Origin: Sacculina carcini
Taxonomy: Eukaryota > Arthropoda > Thecostraca > Sacculinidae
Reading direction: 5' to 3'
NCBI GenBank assembly: GCA_916048095.2
Contig: OU696592.1
Coordinates: 3,723,927-3,787,926, forward strand
DNA: 64,000 nucleotides
The notes below the pieces were generated by a model, which saw only the letters and a list, made by a program, of their open reading frames with translations, was not told the DNA's origin and ran no database searches. Below are positions 1-9,718 of this stretch, one piece after another (within the stretch, counting starts at the first letter, position 1; each line of letters starts with the position of its first letter). A program made the translations under genes and the position numbers.

Positions 1-549
1 GATAATTAGCGCATGTTTCGGACCGCTGTTCTATGTGATATTTAAGCATAAATAACCATCACATTTATTGTTATTTGTCAATGCTGGAATTTATGCTCAG
101 TTATTGGCTTTGTATTTCACAATGTTGTATTCGTGAAGTGTGTAAACACGTTTTTGTCGACATGTTGATGGGCTGCAGCATGTTGTGAATGATGAATTAA
201 ATAGCGTACCCGTGTCTGAATTCACTGTGGCAAGTAATTAATGAAACATGTCATATTGGCTTCTATATTTGACCGTTTTCTTGTTGTTAATTCGCACGCT
301 TGGTACAATACATGATCGTAAACCTCCTAAATTTTGTTTGTATTAGGTTGTAAAAAGAATTGTTAAGCATTATACAGCTTCTAAATGCAAGGTTTCACTA
401 AAAACTGGGAGTATTTGTGAAAATAATGCACCGGCGTACGCATAATATCAACTAACAGTGCACCGCAACACATACACACTGCACCGACGTTGGCCGAACG
501 CTGTGACGTCACAAAATCGTGAAACGGCCTTGTATCTAGGTGGCATTGA
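1..549. other. No recognisable gene
   Basis: AT-rich sequence with no long reading frame and no repeat that I could match elsewhere in the window. The stretch around 420-500 contains a few short GCACCG words but no clear tandem unit. The first duplicated block begins at about 550. Confidence 0.5.
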
Positions 550-935
550 CACAGGGCTCAGGTGAGAATTTGTCATATTTTTATAATTTGTAATTAATAT
601 TCATGTCATGTAATGTAATGTATTAAAATATAATGTAATGTAATAAAATGTAATTAATATTCGCAACACGCGACAACCTTCGCAACATGCGCAACTCCGC
701 GACAATATTCGCAACACGCGCGGATTTGCACAACGCCACAAACAATTTCGTGTACTCGATCAGGCCGAATCCTAAAACCTGTGTCTCGCCCTGATCTGAG
801 AGGGGGCTCCTGTGGCGTGTGTCATCTCAGGTTTATTGCGTTGCATCATTGATCACAGTCAACTGTACGCGGAAATGCATACGATTCATACTATCACAGG
901 AACTGCACGCAATATTGCGTCATCGTGTGTTCGCT

Positions 936-1062
936 GCAGAGTATGGGTACGGTACGGTACGGTACGAAATTACGGTACGGTACGATTGAATTTCGGGCAA
1001 AAGTACGGTACGAAATTACGGTAGGAAATTTTTTCCGAAGTACGGTACGGTACGATAGTACG
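936..1062. repeat. GTACG tandem array
   Basis: Runs of GGTAC/GTACG words, interrupted by short GAAATTAC segments, repeat over about 125 bp. The array begins with CAGAGTATGGG, compatible with the loose YARNG start of hAT inverted repeats, and lies about 160 bp upstream of a hAT transposase remnant. It may therefore be the subterminal region of a decayed hAT element; this is inference because no matching opposite end was found. Confidence 0.6.
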
Positions 1063-1220
1063 AAAAAAGTTTCCTTTTTCGTACTAAAGAGAATGGGTCA
1101 AAGGTGAGCTCGATATTGAGAACTAAGTTCAACAGAATCGGTGGGAAGCTAAAATAAATAATTCCTGGGCGACCAGAGTCAGATAGATGTTTTAAGACGT
1201 TCATAATTCTATTTCGATAT

Positions 1221-1493
1221 ATGGATCAACATTCTATTTCGATACATATTGCGAACAATAGCAAGCTTCAATATTCGCCAAGAATCGACAGAAAAGAGAA
1301 TATTTTTCACTGGTGGCATCATCATCCCCACAATGGTCTGAAAGCACTAGCAGAAGTTGCCATAGCACTTCCGGTGACTCAGGTCAGCGTTGAAAGAAGT
1401 TTTTCTGGTCTGAATTACATTCTCAATGAGCGACGGACAAGACTAAAATATGATATAATTGATGCGATCATGGTGCTAAGATGTAACACCTGA
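1221..1493 (+). pseudogene. hAT transposase C-terminal remnant, copy 1
   Basis: The 90-codon frame ends with the features of the hAT C-terminal dimerisation region: a short W/H-rich segment, then a stretch reading ALPVTQVSVERSFSGL followed by N-x2-L-N-E-R-R-x-R-L and a terminal hydrophobic helix. This part of the protein mediates transposase dimerisation. The BED zinc finger and RNase H-like catalytic region are absent, so this is a remnant and not a working transposase. A second copy, slightly diverged, lies at 19863-20135 because the whole block is duplicated. The ATG used here is only the first in frame; the true element reading frame would have begun far upstream. Confidence 0.8.
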
Positions 1494-1813
1494 GACTGCA
1501 ATCTTGCTACTGCCAACATTTCGTGCTTGCTCTAATGAATTTGTCGCTAGTGCCCTTTATTCTGGCATGTGCCATGCTTACCCTAAAATGTTAATATGTC
1601 TTGTGAATTTGCAAAATGAATGTTATCAGAATGTATGTAATGAATGAATGAATGTAAACAACTCATCGACGACCTTCAGGTATTCCGCACTTCTGTGGTT
1701 ACCCAGGAAGTTGGTGGTGATCGACTTGTAAGTCAGCCACGCAGAGAGCTCACACTAAGATATGATGATGACATTAGATATGATGCATGCAGCAGGAGAG
1801 AAGGGTGAGAATT

Positions 1814-2153
1814 GGGGCAAAATGTATCAGTATGCCCACTGCAATTTGCATATTAATACATCAGTGTGCGAGCTGTTATCCTTGACATAGTGTGAAAACT
1901 CGAGCTAATCGTTTAAAATGGATAGCTTTTTCGAATTCAGCACATGAAACTTGTATTAGAACAGCTGAGAAATATCCAACCTTGGGGCAAAATGTATCAG
2001 TATGCCCACTCCAATATGCATATTAATACATCAGTGTGTGAGCTGTTATCCTTGACATAGTGTAAAAATTCAAGCTAATTGAGAAAAATGGATAGCGTTT
2101 TCGGATTCAGCACACAAAACTTGTATAAAAACAACTGAGAAACCTCCGACCTT
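1814..2153. repeat. 170-bp tandem pair
   Basis: Two adjacent units of 170 bp (1814-1983 and 1984-2153) each start with GGGGCAAAA and share long stretches such as the TATGCCCACT and TTATCCTTGACAT words. They differ by about ten percent. The same pair is present in SD1 copy 2 at about 20457-20796. Confidence 0.85.
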
Positions 2154-2339
2154 TTGAAAAAGTTTTGAAACGCAGGCCAGTGTTATGTTTGGTAGTGTTA
2201 TTGGTTACACCGGAGCCGAAAATACGTCAATTAAGGCGCCATCCTATCGATCGGACGATTAGACATCAGTGAATGAAGGGATCGTTAGATGGGACTCTGC
2301 GGATGGGAAGGTACAAGAGCTCGGAAGTGGACAGCCAGT

Positions 2340-2700
2340 AGCGTACGGAGTTAAATAGTACTACAAACGACAAGATCTGTCCATGCAAATGCCGTACTGA
2401 TCGTCTTGTTTCTCTCCCACAATCACGCCAAAGCAATTCAAACGACGGAGGTGGTTGCCGATTCAGTTTTGGACGTATACATGGTCCCCGACTTTCAAGG
2501 GCGGCATTCTGACAGTGTGCTCTGATAAACGCTCACGCTGACAGATGTGGTGTCGAACGAGGGCTGATTCACGCTGGTCAGCGCTCAAACGCCATATAGT
2601 CGCTGGCAGGTAGGAGTCCGGATGAACCGGCTGAAACTCCACAATTTGGCGCCTGAAGCCGATTTGTATAACGATAGTCTTAACCGCGGGGCCACGACCA
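2340..2700 (-). pseudogene. Decayed Ty3/Gypsy integrase C-terminus, copy 1
   Basis: Read on the minus strand, this region carries a degraded version of the integrase tail of K02A2.6-like Gypsy elements: an F-x-PVHP-x2-Y-x-P block, then a LSEHT...PPLKVGDHVYVQN stretch, a stop codon, a G-N-H-x2-R-R segment and a D-D-Q-Y-G-I-x-M-D segment. In the intact family this region follows the catalytic core and helps DNA binding. Several stops interrupt it. The paralogous remnant in SD1 copy 2 (20990-21350) keeps a slightly longer open frame. Confidence 0.6.
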
Positions 2701-2999
2701 TTTACCCCAACGTACCAACTGATCCAAAGATAATACGATGCGATGAAAACTAGCGATGGCAGAGATTGGGCGCATTCTCCAATGGCGTACCTAGTGACTG
2801 AAAATTACGCGAGTGACCATTTGGTCACTCGCGTAATTGGTCCAAATTTCCCATCAGCTGTATGAACTTCAGTGGTTTTCAAACTGTTTAATGCTTAGAT
2901 GTGCCGTTGAATGATTGCCCTGTGTAAACTGCTTAATGCGCCAATTCGAAAAGCCATTTTAAGAGGTCAAGAGGTTATATAAAGGATATATATGTATTG

Positions 3000-3000
<1 letters not shown>

Positions 3001-3065
<65 letters not shown>

Positions 3066-3141
3066 AACGTATATATACCAACGTATATATACAAACGTAT
3101 ATATGTATATATATGTATATATATACATATATACGTTTATG
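3001..3141. repeat. (TA)n microsatellite with imperfect TATACAAACG units
   Basis: About 57 bp of nearly pure TA is followed by imperfect units containing CAAACGTATATA. The opposing reading frames here encode only Ile/Tyr runs and are not genes. The array marks the end of SD1 copy 1. Confidence 0.95.
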
Positions 3142-3189
3142 TTTATATTCAACAAGGGCTACATGCGTGAGATAGCCAACTAACCTCAC

Positions 3190-3348
3190 AATGGGCGTTA
3201 TATTTTAATGGTTGCGTTAATGTTAATGGAGCGTTACATGTTAATGGGGCGTTAATGGTTCAAACCCCGGCGGGTAATTCATCTGGACGAATTCTATACT
3301 ACAACAGTCCCTGTCCAACCATCAATAAATGCATTCTGTGGAGGTATC
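3190..3348. other. Left flank of Gypsy-1, with a B-box-like word
   Basis: Short direct repeats of GTTAATG are followed by GGTTCAAACCCC (3257-3268), which matches the RNA polymerase III B box consensus. No convincing A box lies at the expected distance upstream, so a tRNA-derived SINE is only a weak possibility. The flank ends with the target duplication GTATC (3344-3348). Confidence 0.4.
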
Positions 3349-3671
3349 TGTGGCGTTGTTGTCGGGTGGCGTGCGGTGTGACGTCATAGCGGTTCACTTG
3401 AGCCGAGTGGTGCGAGGTATGACGTCGCACGTTACTGCGCGCTTATTGGCCGCGACTTGAGCCTAGTGCCGGAGGCGTGTATCAGCTGGCGTGTGTGAAG
3501 CTGGCTTTGCGAGCGGTCGAGCGTCATTCGGTTGGTGGCCTATGCCTTATAAGCATCGTTGCCGTGTGTTCGAGAATATTTCTGCTCGAGTGGACGAATT
3601 CTCGTCGTGTGCGCATGTTACCTGCGCGAAGGTGAGAGGGTTTTGCCCCGTTGTTTCTCTGCTTGATTACA
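3349..3671 (+). repeat. Gypsy-1 5' LTR
   Basis: 323 bp, beginning TGTGGCG and ending GATTACA. A near-identical copy forms the 3' LTR (8085-8407), and a third copy sits at 29434-29756. CTTATAAGCATC at about 3547-3558 could serve as a TATA-like promoter element. I could not match the sequence right after the LTR to a specific tRNA primer-binding site. Confidence 0.93.
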
Positions 3672-3686
3672 AGCTATTTCGGCTTT

Positions 3687-4712
3687 ATGGCTGAGGCCGT
3701 TGGCGGGGGCAAACGTGAGTTTGTCGAAGGGGGTTCCTGTAGCGAATCCGATGACTTCGGTCAGGAGGGTCAGAGACCCGAGCAGCGGGCCGCAGGACCC
3801 GTGGTAGATGTTGGCCAGTTGGCCAACATCTTAATGCAGGCCCGAGGGCCGATCCTTGTCAGGATAGGGCGGGCTCTACCGCGTTTCAGTGGTGACGTCA
3901 CCCTTGACGTCACTGAGTGGCTGGCCGAATTTGAGCGGCTATGCCGTGTCCAGCAGGTCGACCCTTGCGAAATGTTCGACCATATGCTGGATGGGAGCGC
4001 GCGCCGGCTTTACCGGCGCATGCTCGTGGGCGACGCCTCACAGTGGGCCGTGGTGAAAGCCACGCTGGTCGCCGAGTTTGGCGTACCTCGCCAAGAGACG
4101 TGGAGGCGTTTCTCGACTCGTCAGCTTCGATCTGGCGAGTCAGTTGATGCCTTTGTGGACGACCTAGAGCGTCTAGGTCGCCGTGTAGGGTTAACACCCG
4201 AGAGCTTGGCGTTCCGCGTCAAGTTTTATGAGGGCCTACCCGACTCAATCTATGAGTGGGCTATGGCGAGAGAGGGGGCGTATACCTCCGAGTTCGACAG
4301 CGTGCTGTCGGCGATGCGCGCCAGAATTGGTGCGCGTAGGGCTGCTGCAGCTAGAAACCGCCCATCTGGGGTGGTGGCTGCATCTAGGCAGCGAGTCAGC
4401 TACGCCCAAGTAGCGAGCAGCTCGAGGGACCGCTCTCCTGTTCCTCAAGCGTCAGACGAGCGAGACGGCTCTGTGTATCGGTGGGCGGGCCGTCCGGAGC
4501 GCTCTTCTGCGCGCTCTTCTGCGCGCCGGACGCTCCGCTGCTACCGATGTGGCGGCGACCATCTGGTCCGCGAGTGCCCGGGAGCGCAATGCTACCGGTG
4601 TGGCAAGCACGGGCATTTCGCTCGTGATTGCGAGGAGCCGGCGTCGACGTCGACGTCACGCCGCTCGCGAGCTCGGACGAGCCCGGCGGCCCCTGTCAAG
4701 GGGCGACGGTGA
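3687..4712 (+). CDS. gag: Gypsy-1 Gag
   Basis: Structural capsid/nucleocapsid protein of the retrotransposon, expected to form cytoplasmic particles that package element RNA. I take the start as the ATG at 3687, 16 bp after the LTR, because the earlier in-frame ATG (3651) lies inside the LTR. This gives 341 residues. The middle part has a retrotransposon-capsid look: a W-L-x2-F-E-R-L segment near residue 75 and helices rich in R and L. The C-terminus has two CCHC zinc knuckles: the first has spacing C-x2-C-x3-H-x4-C (one residue short), the second is a standard C-x2-C-x4-H-x4-C. A basic Arg/Ser tail follows. The frame is intact and overlaps the pol frame by about 80 bp, consistent with a -1 frameshift; I did not see a canonical slippery heptamer. 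Confidence 0.88.
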   Translation: MAEAVGGGKREFVEGGSCSESDDFGQEGQRPEQRAAGPVVDVGQLANILMQARGPILVRIGRALPRFSGDVTLDVTEWLAEFERLCRVQQVDPCEMFDHMLDGSARRLYRRMLVGDASQWAVVKATLVAEFGVPRQETWRRFSTRQLRSGESVDAFVDDLERLGRRVGLTPESLAFRVKFYEGLPDSIYEWAMAREGAYTSEFDSVLSAMRARIGARRAAAARNRPSGVVAASRQRVSYAQVASSSRDRSPVPQASDERDGSVYRWAGRPERSSARSSARRTLRCYRCGGDHLVRECPGAQCYRCGKHGHFARDCEEPASTSTSRRSRARTSPAAPVKGRR

Positions 4713-5614
4713 GTCCCTGCTCTGCGCGTGGACTCATCAGCGGAGCACATTTGGTGCGTCGGGCCCGCCGGGCGATTCGAGGGACGGCCGGTGTATTGAC
4801 TTCGCGTCGTATGCCGGTCGTTGAAGCTGTTCTCAACGGTCGTTGCTCCCGGTGTCTGGTTGACACGGGAAGTGAGTGCACAATTGTTAGTGCACGGGTG
4901 GTGGCGGGTTCACTTCCCCGTCGGGGACGACCGTTGATTACAGCGGATGGTAGGACTTCTCATGAGACGAAGTCCTGTGACGTAGTAATAGGGCTGCAGG
5001 GACACTGTTTTAGAGTTCCCGGGCTCGTAGTTAAGGGATTAGAAAACCTTGGGGTGGAGTGCCTCCTGGGCAACGATGTTATCGACCATATGGGAGGCGT
5101 GACAGTGAAGAGGGGTGTTGACTCTAAATACACCGTTGAGTGGGGGAAACCTTACCCCGAGGGGTGCTGTCGTGCACCGGCGCGTAAGAGTGTGTCTAAT
5201 AAATCGACGAAGTGTGTGAGGTTTATGTTGGCAGGTTCCACGGATAGTCCGCAGCCGCTGGAAGTTGTCGACAAGGACTTCGTAGCGTCATTCGCTGAGG
5301 GCCGATGGACGGTGAGCTGGCGGTGGTCTGACAAAGAGCCGGACCAGCTACAGAACAGCGTGGCGGAGTACAGATGTACGAGAGCTCCCGGAGTGAGCAA
5401 GAGGTACAATGCCGAGATCCGGAGCTGGATCGAGAAAGGCTGGTTAATCACATGGCACGGCCCAGTAAAGGGGATCATCCCGCTGTTGGCCGTCGTACAG
5501 CCGACGAAAGACAAAGTTCGTCCTGATATGGATTACCGTGAGCTGAACGGCTTTGTCGAGTGTCACACAGGAGATGACGGTGTGTCAGTGTGTGCTGACA
5601 AGATCAGAGAGTAG
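4628..5614 (+). pseudogene. pol: Gypsy-1 Pol part 1: protease and RT N-terminus
   Basis: Lies in the -1 frame relative to gag. The aspartic protease is recognisable by L-V-D-T-G-S (catalytic D codon at 4862) and, about 65 residues later, a C-L-L-G-N-D segment typical of the second hydrophobic-hydrophobic-Gly motif. The RT fingers region follows, with R-P-D-M-D-Y-R-E-L-N near 5520-5550. The frame ends in TAG at 5612-5614 in a position where the protein clearly continues, because the same frame resumes directly downstream with the RT palm. The ATG at 4628 is not the functional start; translation would come from gag by frameshift. The protease would cleave the Gag-Pol polyprotein. Confidence 0.85.
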
Positions 5615-6133
5615 AGGCAATGGCAAGGGGAGATCAAGGTAGTTGATCTCAAGTCGGCATACCTTCAGATTCACGTGAGCCGAGATCTGTGGAAGTATCA
5701 GGTCGTGAGGTATAATGGTGTGCATTATTCGTTGACGCGGCTGGGCTTCGGCCTGTCATGTGCACCAAGAATAATGACGCTGATTCTGCGAAAGGTCCTG
5801 TCATTGGACGAGAAGGTGCGAAAGGCGACAGATCATTATGTCGACGATATCATCGTGAGGACGTCCGATGTGAGCGTGCAGCAGCTTCGGGAGCATCTGC
5901 GAAGGTATGGCTTTGAGACTAAGGAGCCGGAGGGCCTAGATGGGGGTCGATTATTGGGAATTGCTCTGAGGAAGGGACCCGATGGGTGGTTTAATATTTC
6001 GAGAGGGACAGCTCTTCGTGACGCTGCACCTGAATTGACAGGGCTGACCAAGCGTGGGTTGTTCTCCGTATGTGGTCGCTTAGTCGGCCATTACCCCGTT
6101 GCCGGGTGGTTACGCCCTCATTGCAGTTTTTTT
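5615..6133 (+). pseudogene. pol: Gypsy-1 Pol part 2: RT palm
   Basis: Same frame as part 1, immediately after the in-frame TAG. It contains V-V-D-L-K-S-A-Y-L-Q-I (RT motif A, with the first catalytic Asp), L-T-R-L-G-F-G-L (motif B region) and H-Y-V-D-D-I-I-V (motif C, catalytic YVDD at about 5836-5847). The connection domain reads on to a G-H-Y-P-V-A-G-W segment, after which the frame is lost at a run of seven T (6127-6133). The continuation is in the +1 frame. This homopolymer is a typical place for a sequencing or replication slip. Confidence 0.85.
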
Positions 6134-8027
6134 GAAACGGTTGGGGTGTGGCGGGTCGTGGGATAACCCGGTGGAGAATGTTGTGTGTGTGCTTGTGTCT
6201 GAGCTGTTCCAGCGTGTTCAGAAAGCGGACCCGGTAAGGGGTCGATGGGACGTGAACGCAGCTGGAGACGTCACTGTATGGACTGACGCGAGCACGTTGG
6301 CGCTTGGCGTGGTGGTCGAGGTGGACGACTGCATCGTTGAGGATGCTACTTGGCTCCGTAAGAAGACCGACGTTCTACACATCAATGTGTCCGAACTGGA
6401 GGCAATCGGTCGTGGCATCAATATGGCGATTTCGTGGGGGTTCAAGACGTTTACCGTCGCGACAGACTCGAGGACAGTGCTTAGTTGGATGGACAGCACT
6501 GTCGAGGGGCGCAACCGTGTCCGCACTAAAGGTTCTGCCGAGATGCTGGTGAAGCGCCGACTGGCGGTGATTAAGGAGACGATCGCCGATCATGGCCTGA
6601 CAGTTTCTCTCCGGTTTGTCACGACTGTGGAGAATAAAGCTGATCAGATGACCACGGTGGCCAAGAAGTGGCTTGTTCATCGTGACGCTGGTGAGGAGGA
6701 GGTGGCAATATCAGCAGCTATTGCTACGAAGAAGAGCATTAAGGACACCGCTTGGGCGGATCATCTGCCGCATCATTTAGGTGTTGAGAGGACGCTGTAC
6801 CTGGGTCAACAATTGCCGAGTGATTTGACGAGAGCTCATGTGAAGGCGGAGTTAGCTGGATGCGAGGCTTGTCAACGTATCGATCCAGCGGTGAGAGAGG
6901 AGAACCTCGTAGGTCAGGGTAGTCTGGCCGTGGACAGGGACTGGTATCGAGTGGCAGCGGACGTCACTCATTACGAAGCCGGCGTTTACCTGTCGATGGT
7001 GGATTGTGGTCCATTACGTCTTGCCGGATGGCGCAGATTGCCGAATGAGACGGCGTTGTGCATTATAGCTCAGCTGCGGCAGATTGTGATTGAGCGTGGG
7101 CCGTTTGAGGAGCTGTTACTGGACAACTCTACGGCGTTCCGGTCGGCTGCGATGGAGCAGTTCGTCGACGAGTGGTGCATTTCTTTGCGATTCCGAGCCG
7201 CATACGCCCCGGGCGGTAACGGGATCGTGGAGCGAAATCACCGTACGATCAAAAGGATCGCAGCGAGGGGACATATTTCCCCGGAGGAGGCGACGTTCTG
7301 GTACAACGTTACGCCGCGCAAAGAGACTCAGGTGAGCACTATTCCCTCGAGGTGTATTTTCAGATACGAGTGGCGTCTTCCATTTGAGACCGGCCGCAGG
7401 GACGCTGATGACCAGACAACAGCGTTTGCCGTTGGTGACGAGGTGTGGGTGAAAAGGCCGATCCCGTCATGTACAACGCCGTGGACCCTCGGGAAGGTGA
7501 CCAGGGTCGTCTCACAGCACGTTGTGTGCGTAGATGGCATGCCGCGCCATGTGCGCGACCTGCGCAAGCGTCGCTGTGCCGGCCATAGTGGAGCCATAGA
7601 CGAGACCGGCACTCATGGCGACGTGGAACCGACCAGCGGCAGTTGGGATGTGGATGCGACCGGCAATCGCGGAGATGTGGAGCCACCCGGTGGAGCCACC
7701 CGGTGTAGCTTGGACCTGAGCGGTGATGGCGGACGGGACGAGGCGGCCGATAGTCCCGGCGGTGACAGAACACCTGACAGCCTGCCACCTGAGCGTCTGG
7801 CTATTGGCGAGGGCGTGGATGCGGACCGTGTGTCTGTGGAGCAGGAACCTGGTGAGCCCTCAGAGGACGTGAGTGTACATACTGCTCGAGAGAATGTCGG
7901 AGAGGGCGTCGCGGCTGAGAGAGTCGAGGATGAGGCTGCAGTCGAGCAGCCGAGGCGGTCAACGAGGAGACGTCGACCGCCGGCATGGTTAAACGAGTAC
8001 GTGTGTCTATCCGATGATGAAGTTTAA
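6127..8027 (+). pseudogene. pol: Gypsy-1 Pol part 3: RNase H and integrase
   Basis: Open to TAA at 8025-8027. RNase H is marked by W-T-D-A-S (6279-6293), H-I-N-V-S-E-L-E-A and A-T-D-S-R-T-V-L-S-W, giving the D-E-D set. The integrase has a degenerate HHCC zinc segment (H-H-L-G ... C-E-A-C) and a D,D35E catalytic core: D in V-A-A-D-V-T-H (about 6960), D codon at 7122 and E codon at 7230, with exactly 35 residues between the last two. A C-terminal tail of about 190 residues is rich in D, E, G and R with a short repeated G-D-V-E-P-x-x-G motif. The tail ends in R/P-rich sequence 57 bp before the 3' LTR. No envelope-like frame follows. Translation depends on the upstream frames, so as read it is not expressed. 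Confidence 0.87.
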
Positions 8028-8075
8028 CCGTGCGTGTTTGCAAGCGTGTTTGTTGTGAGCTTTCAGGTGAAAAGC

Positions 8076-8084
8076 TGGGGAAGA
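8076..8084 (+). promoter_or_regulatory. Gypsy-1 polypurine tract
   Basis: A purine run (approximately GGGGAAGA preceded by AAAGCT) abuts the TG of the 3' LTR at 8085. In LTR retrotransposons this tract primes plus-strand DNA synthesis. Confidence 0.8.
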
Positions 8085-8407
8085 TGTGGCGTTGTTGTCG
8101 AGTGGCGTGCGGTGTGACGTCATAGCGGTTCACTTGAGCCGAGTGGTGCGAGGTATGACGTCGCACGTTACTGCGCGCTGATTGGCCGCGACTTGAGCCT
8201 AGTGCCGGAGGCGTGTATCAGCTGGCGTGTGTGAAGCTGGCTTTGCGAGCGGTCGAGCGTCATTCGGTTGGTGGCCTGTGCCTTATAAGCATCGTTGCCG
8301 TGTGCTCGAGAATATTTCTGCTCGAGTGGACGAATTCTCGTCGTGTGCGCATGTTACCTGCGCGAAGGTGAGAGGGCTTTGCCCCGTTGTTTCTCTGCTT
8401 GATTACA
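8085..8407 (+). repeat. Gypsy-1 3' LTR
   Basis: 323 bp, about 98 percent identical to the 5' LTR by eye, ending GATTACA and followed by the second copy of the GTATC target duplication (8408-8412). Confidence 0.93.
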
Positions 8408-9444
8408 GTATCCCTCTCTAATACGCCTTTCCTCCTTGTGGCGCCATAGCGTGAAGAGGGGCGGTTCTGCGGTGGCAGCGAGCTACATGGGGCACGCCTG
8501 TGTTAACAAGTTTCGGCTTCTTCCCGTGTAAACTTTTACATCGAGCTTCTAATGCGACCATTTGTTAGTTGATCAAATTTAGATGCAGCCCATCGAAGTT
8601 CATATCGAAAATACACATTTCAAAATCATCATTTCGCGTTATTTTATTGCCAACCCTGCATACAGTCGACTGTCGCAAGCAAAAAATGGTTACGTGTGGT
8701 CAACTAGAGCATTATACGATTATTCTATAGCGTTTTATTATTCAGAATACGAGGTATAGTTGTGAAATCGCCACATTCCGCCATAAGTCAGCACTATCGA
8801 GCCTGAGGTGATCACTAAAAAAAAAATTGCGCTCAAAATTCATAGATATGACACTACTCGCACACCCAGGTCATGTACTCGCTATGCGACACGAAAATGA
8901 GTCTCAGATCATCGCGCTTCATGCATGCATTATGCTTCAAGTTATTGTCGGCGACCAATCCAGTATGAGATGTGTTGCACTAGGCGAAATGATGTCATCA
9001 CCATCCCCTCAGGCCGTACACCTGTGCACAGGCAAACATTTAGTGAGTTCACATGTAATACGGTATGAAAGCTGTAGCGAACAGGCCGAGCAAAGAAGTA
9101 GTTAAGATGTATTTCTGATTAAAATACACGAACGTCACGAAAATACAGATTGATTCACAAGGGCACTCTCACGCTCAAAACTCTCTCGCACACAGAACAC
9201 CACTTAATCCGCACACTGCAAAAGACACACTGCCGAAAAACAACACATCGCCACACGCCCCCGCAAGCACGACCTCTTCCGTGCCGAGTCGCGGCTCGCC
9301 CCAGCGCCGTTCCTCCGACTCGGCTGCAGCATATTGTTCAAACACACACATACACTCACATACACACAAACGCACTCGCACGTCCACATATTAATCAAAC
9401 ACCGCGCAGAACTGAATGTCGGCAAATACTAAACACATACAGAG

Positions 9445-9445
<1 letters not shown>
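8408..9445. repeat. Duplicated flank shared by three loci
   Basis: The sequence right of Gypsy-1 recurs at 29757-30790, and its part 8755-9075 also at 50133-50450. The first 150 bp are also found, without the element, at 18560-18700. The short reading frames inside (for example one of 92 codons from 8827) are present in all copies but show no recognisable domain and contain indels, so I do not call them genes. Confidence 0.8.

Positions 9446-9539
<94 letters not shown>
9446..9539. repeat. (AC)n microsatellite
   Basis: About 47 uninterrupted AC dinucleotides. The His/Thr and Cys/Val frames over it are artefacts. Confidence 0.98.
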
Positions 9540-9540
<1 letters not shown>

Positions 9541-9718
9541 CTTACACCTCCTCCTGATTGGCACAATCACACAAATGACCAACTCTAATTCTACTAGACA
9601 TTTGGCGGATTCTCTCGGATCTTCGCAATGACACTTCACCGCGCACGCCATGATCTGCCTCTGTTTGTTCAGGCCTCGCTGCCGCAACGTCCCGTCCATC
9701 TGTATTTACACTTCTTCT

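Larger units (their letters stand above)
550..2990. repeat. Segmental duplication SD1, copy 1
   Basis: This block is nearly identical in order and content to 19192-21650. Both contain the same short 19-bp repeat remnant, GTACG array, hAT transposase tail, 170-bp tandem pair and decayed integrase, and both end in a TA-rich microsatellite. Copy 1 then runs to Gypsy-1, copy 2 to the Penelope-like element. The copies differ by scattered substitutions and small indels; for example copy 2 has a few extra bases near 20865. Confidence 0.9.
3349..8407 (+). mobile_element. Gypsy-1: complete LTR retrotransposon
   Basis: A 5,059-bp element with 323-bp direct LTRs (TG...CA ends), a polypurine tract directly before the 3' LTR, and a perfect 5-bp target site duplication GTATC at 3344-3348 and 8408-8412. 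Gag lies in one frame; protease, reverse transcriptase, RNase H and integrase follow in that order, which is the Ty3/Gypsy (Metaviridae) or BEL/Pao order. The RT core with DYRELN and YVDD and the H-I-N-V-x-E-L-E-A RNase H segment fit a divergent Gypsy-like clade better than BEL. Pol carries an in-frame stop and a one-base frameshift, so this copy is not autonomous as read. The LTRs differ at about five positions, indicating a fairly recent insertion. A paralogous empty site is visible near 18551-18575. Confidence 0.93.

Noticed and set aside
2959..3189. Ile/Tyr-rich frames on both strands over TA arrays (also 21614-21941, 25195-25520, 38551-38924)
   Set aside because: Direct products of (TA)n microsatellites.
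3257..3268. tRNA gene or SINE suggested by a B-box match
   Set aside because: No A box at a suitable distance and no cloverleaf.
4245..4659. Minus-strand and alternative-frame ORFs inside Gypsy-1 gag and pol
   Set aside because: Shadows of the GC-rich coding strand without domains.
9150..9699. His/Thr and Cys/Val frames (also 15087-15306, 17129-17389, 30682-31060, 31729-31972, 36019-36344)
   Set aside because: Translations of (AC)n or (GT)n arrays; some also run through the N gap.
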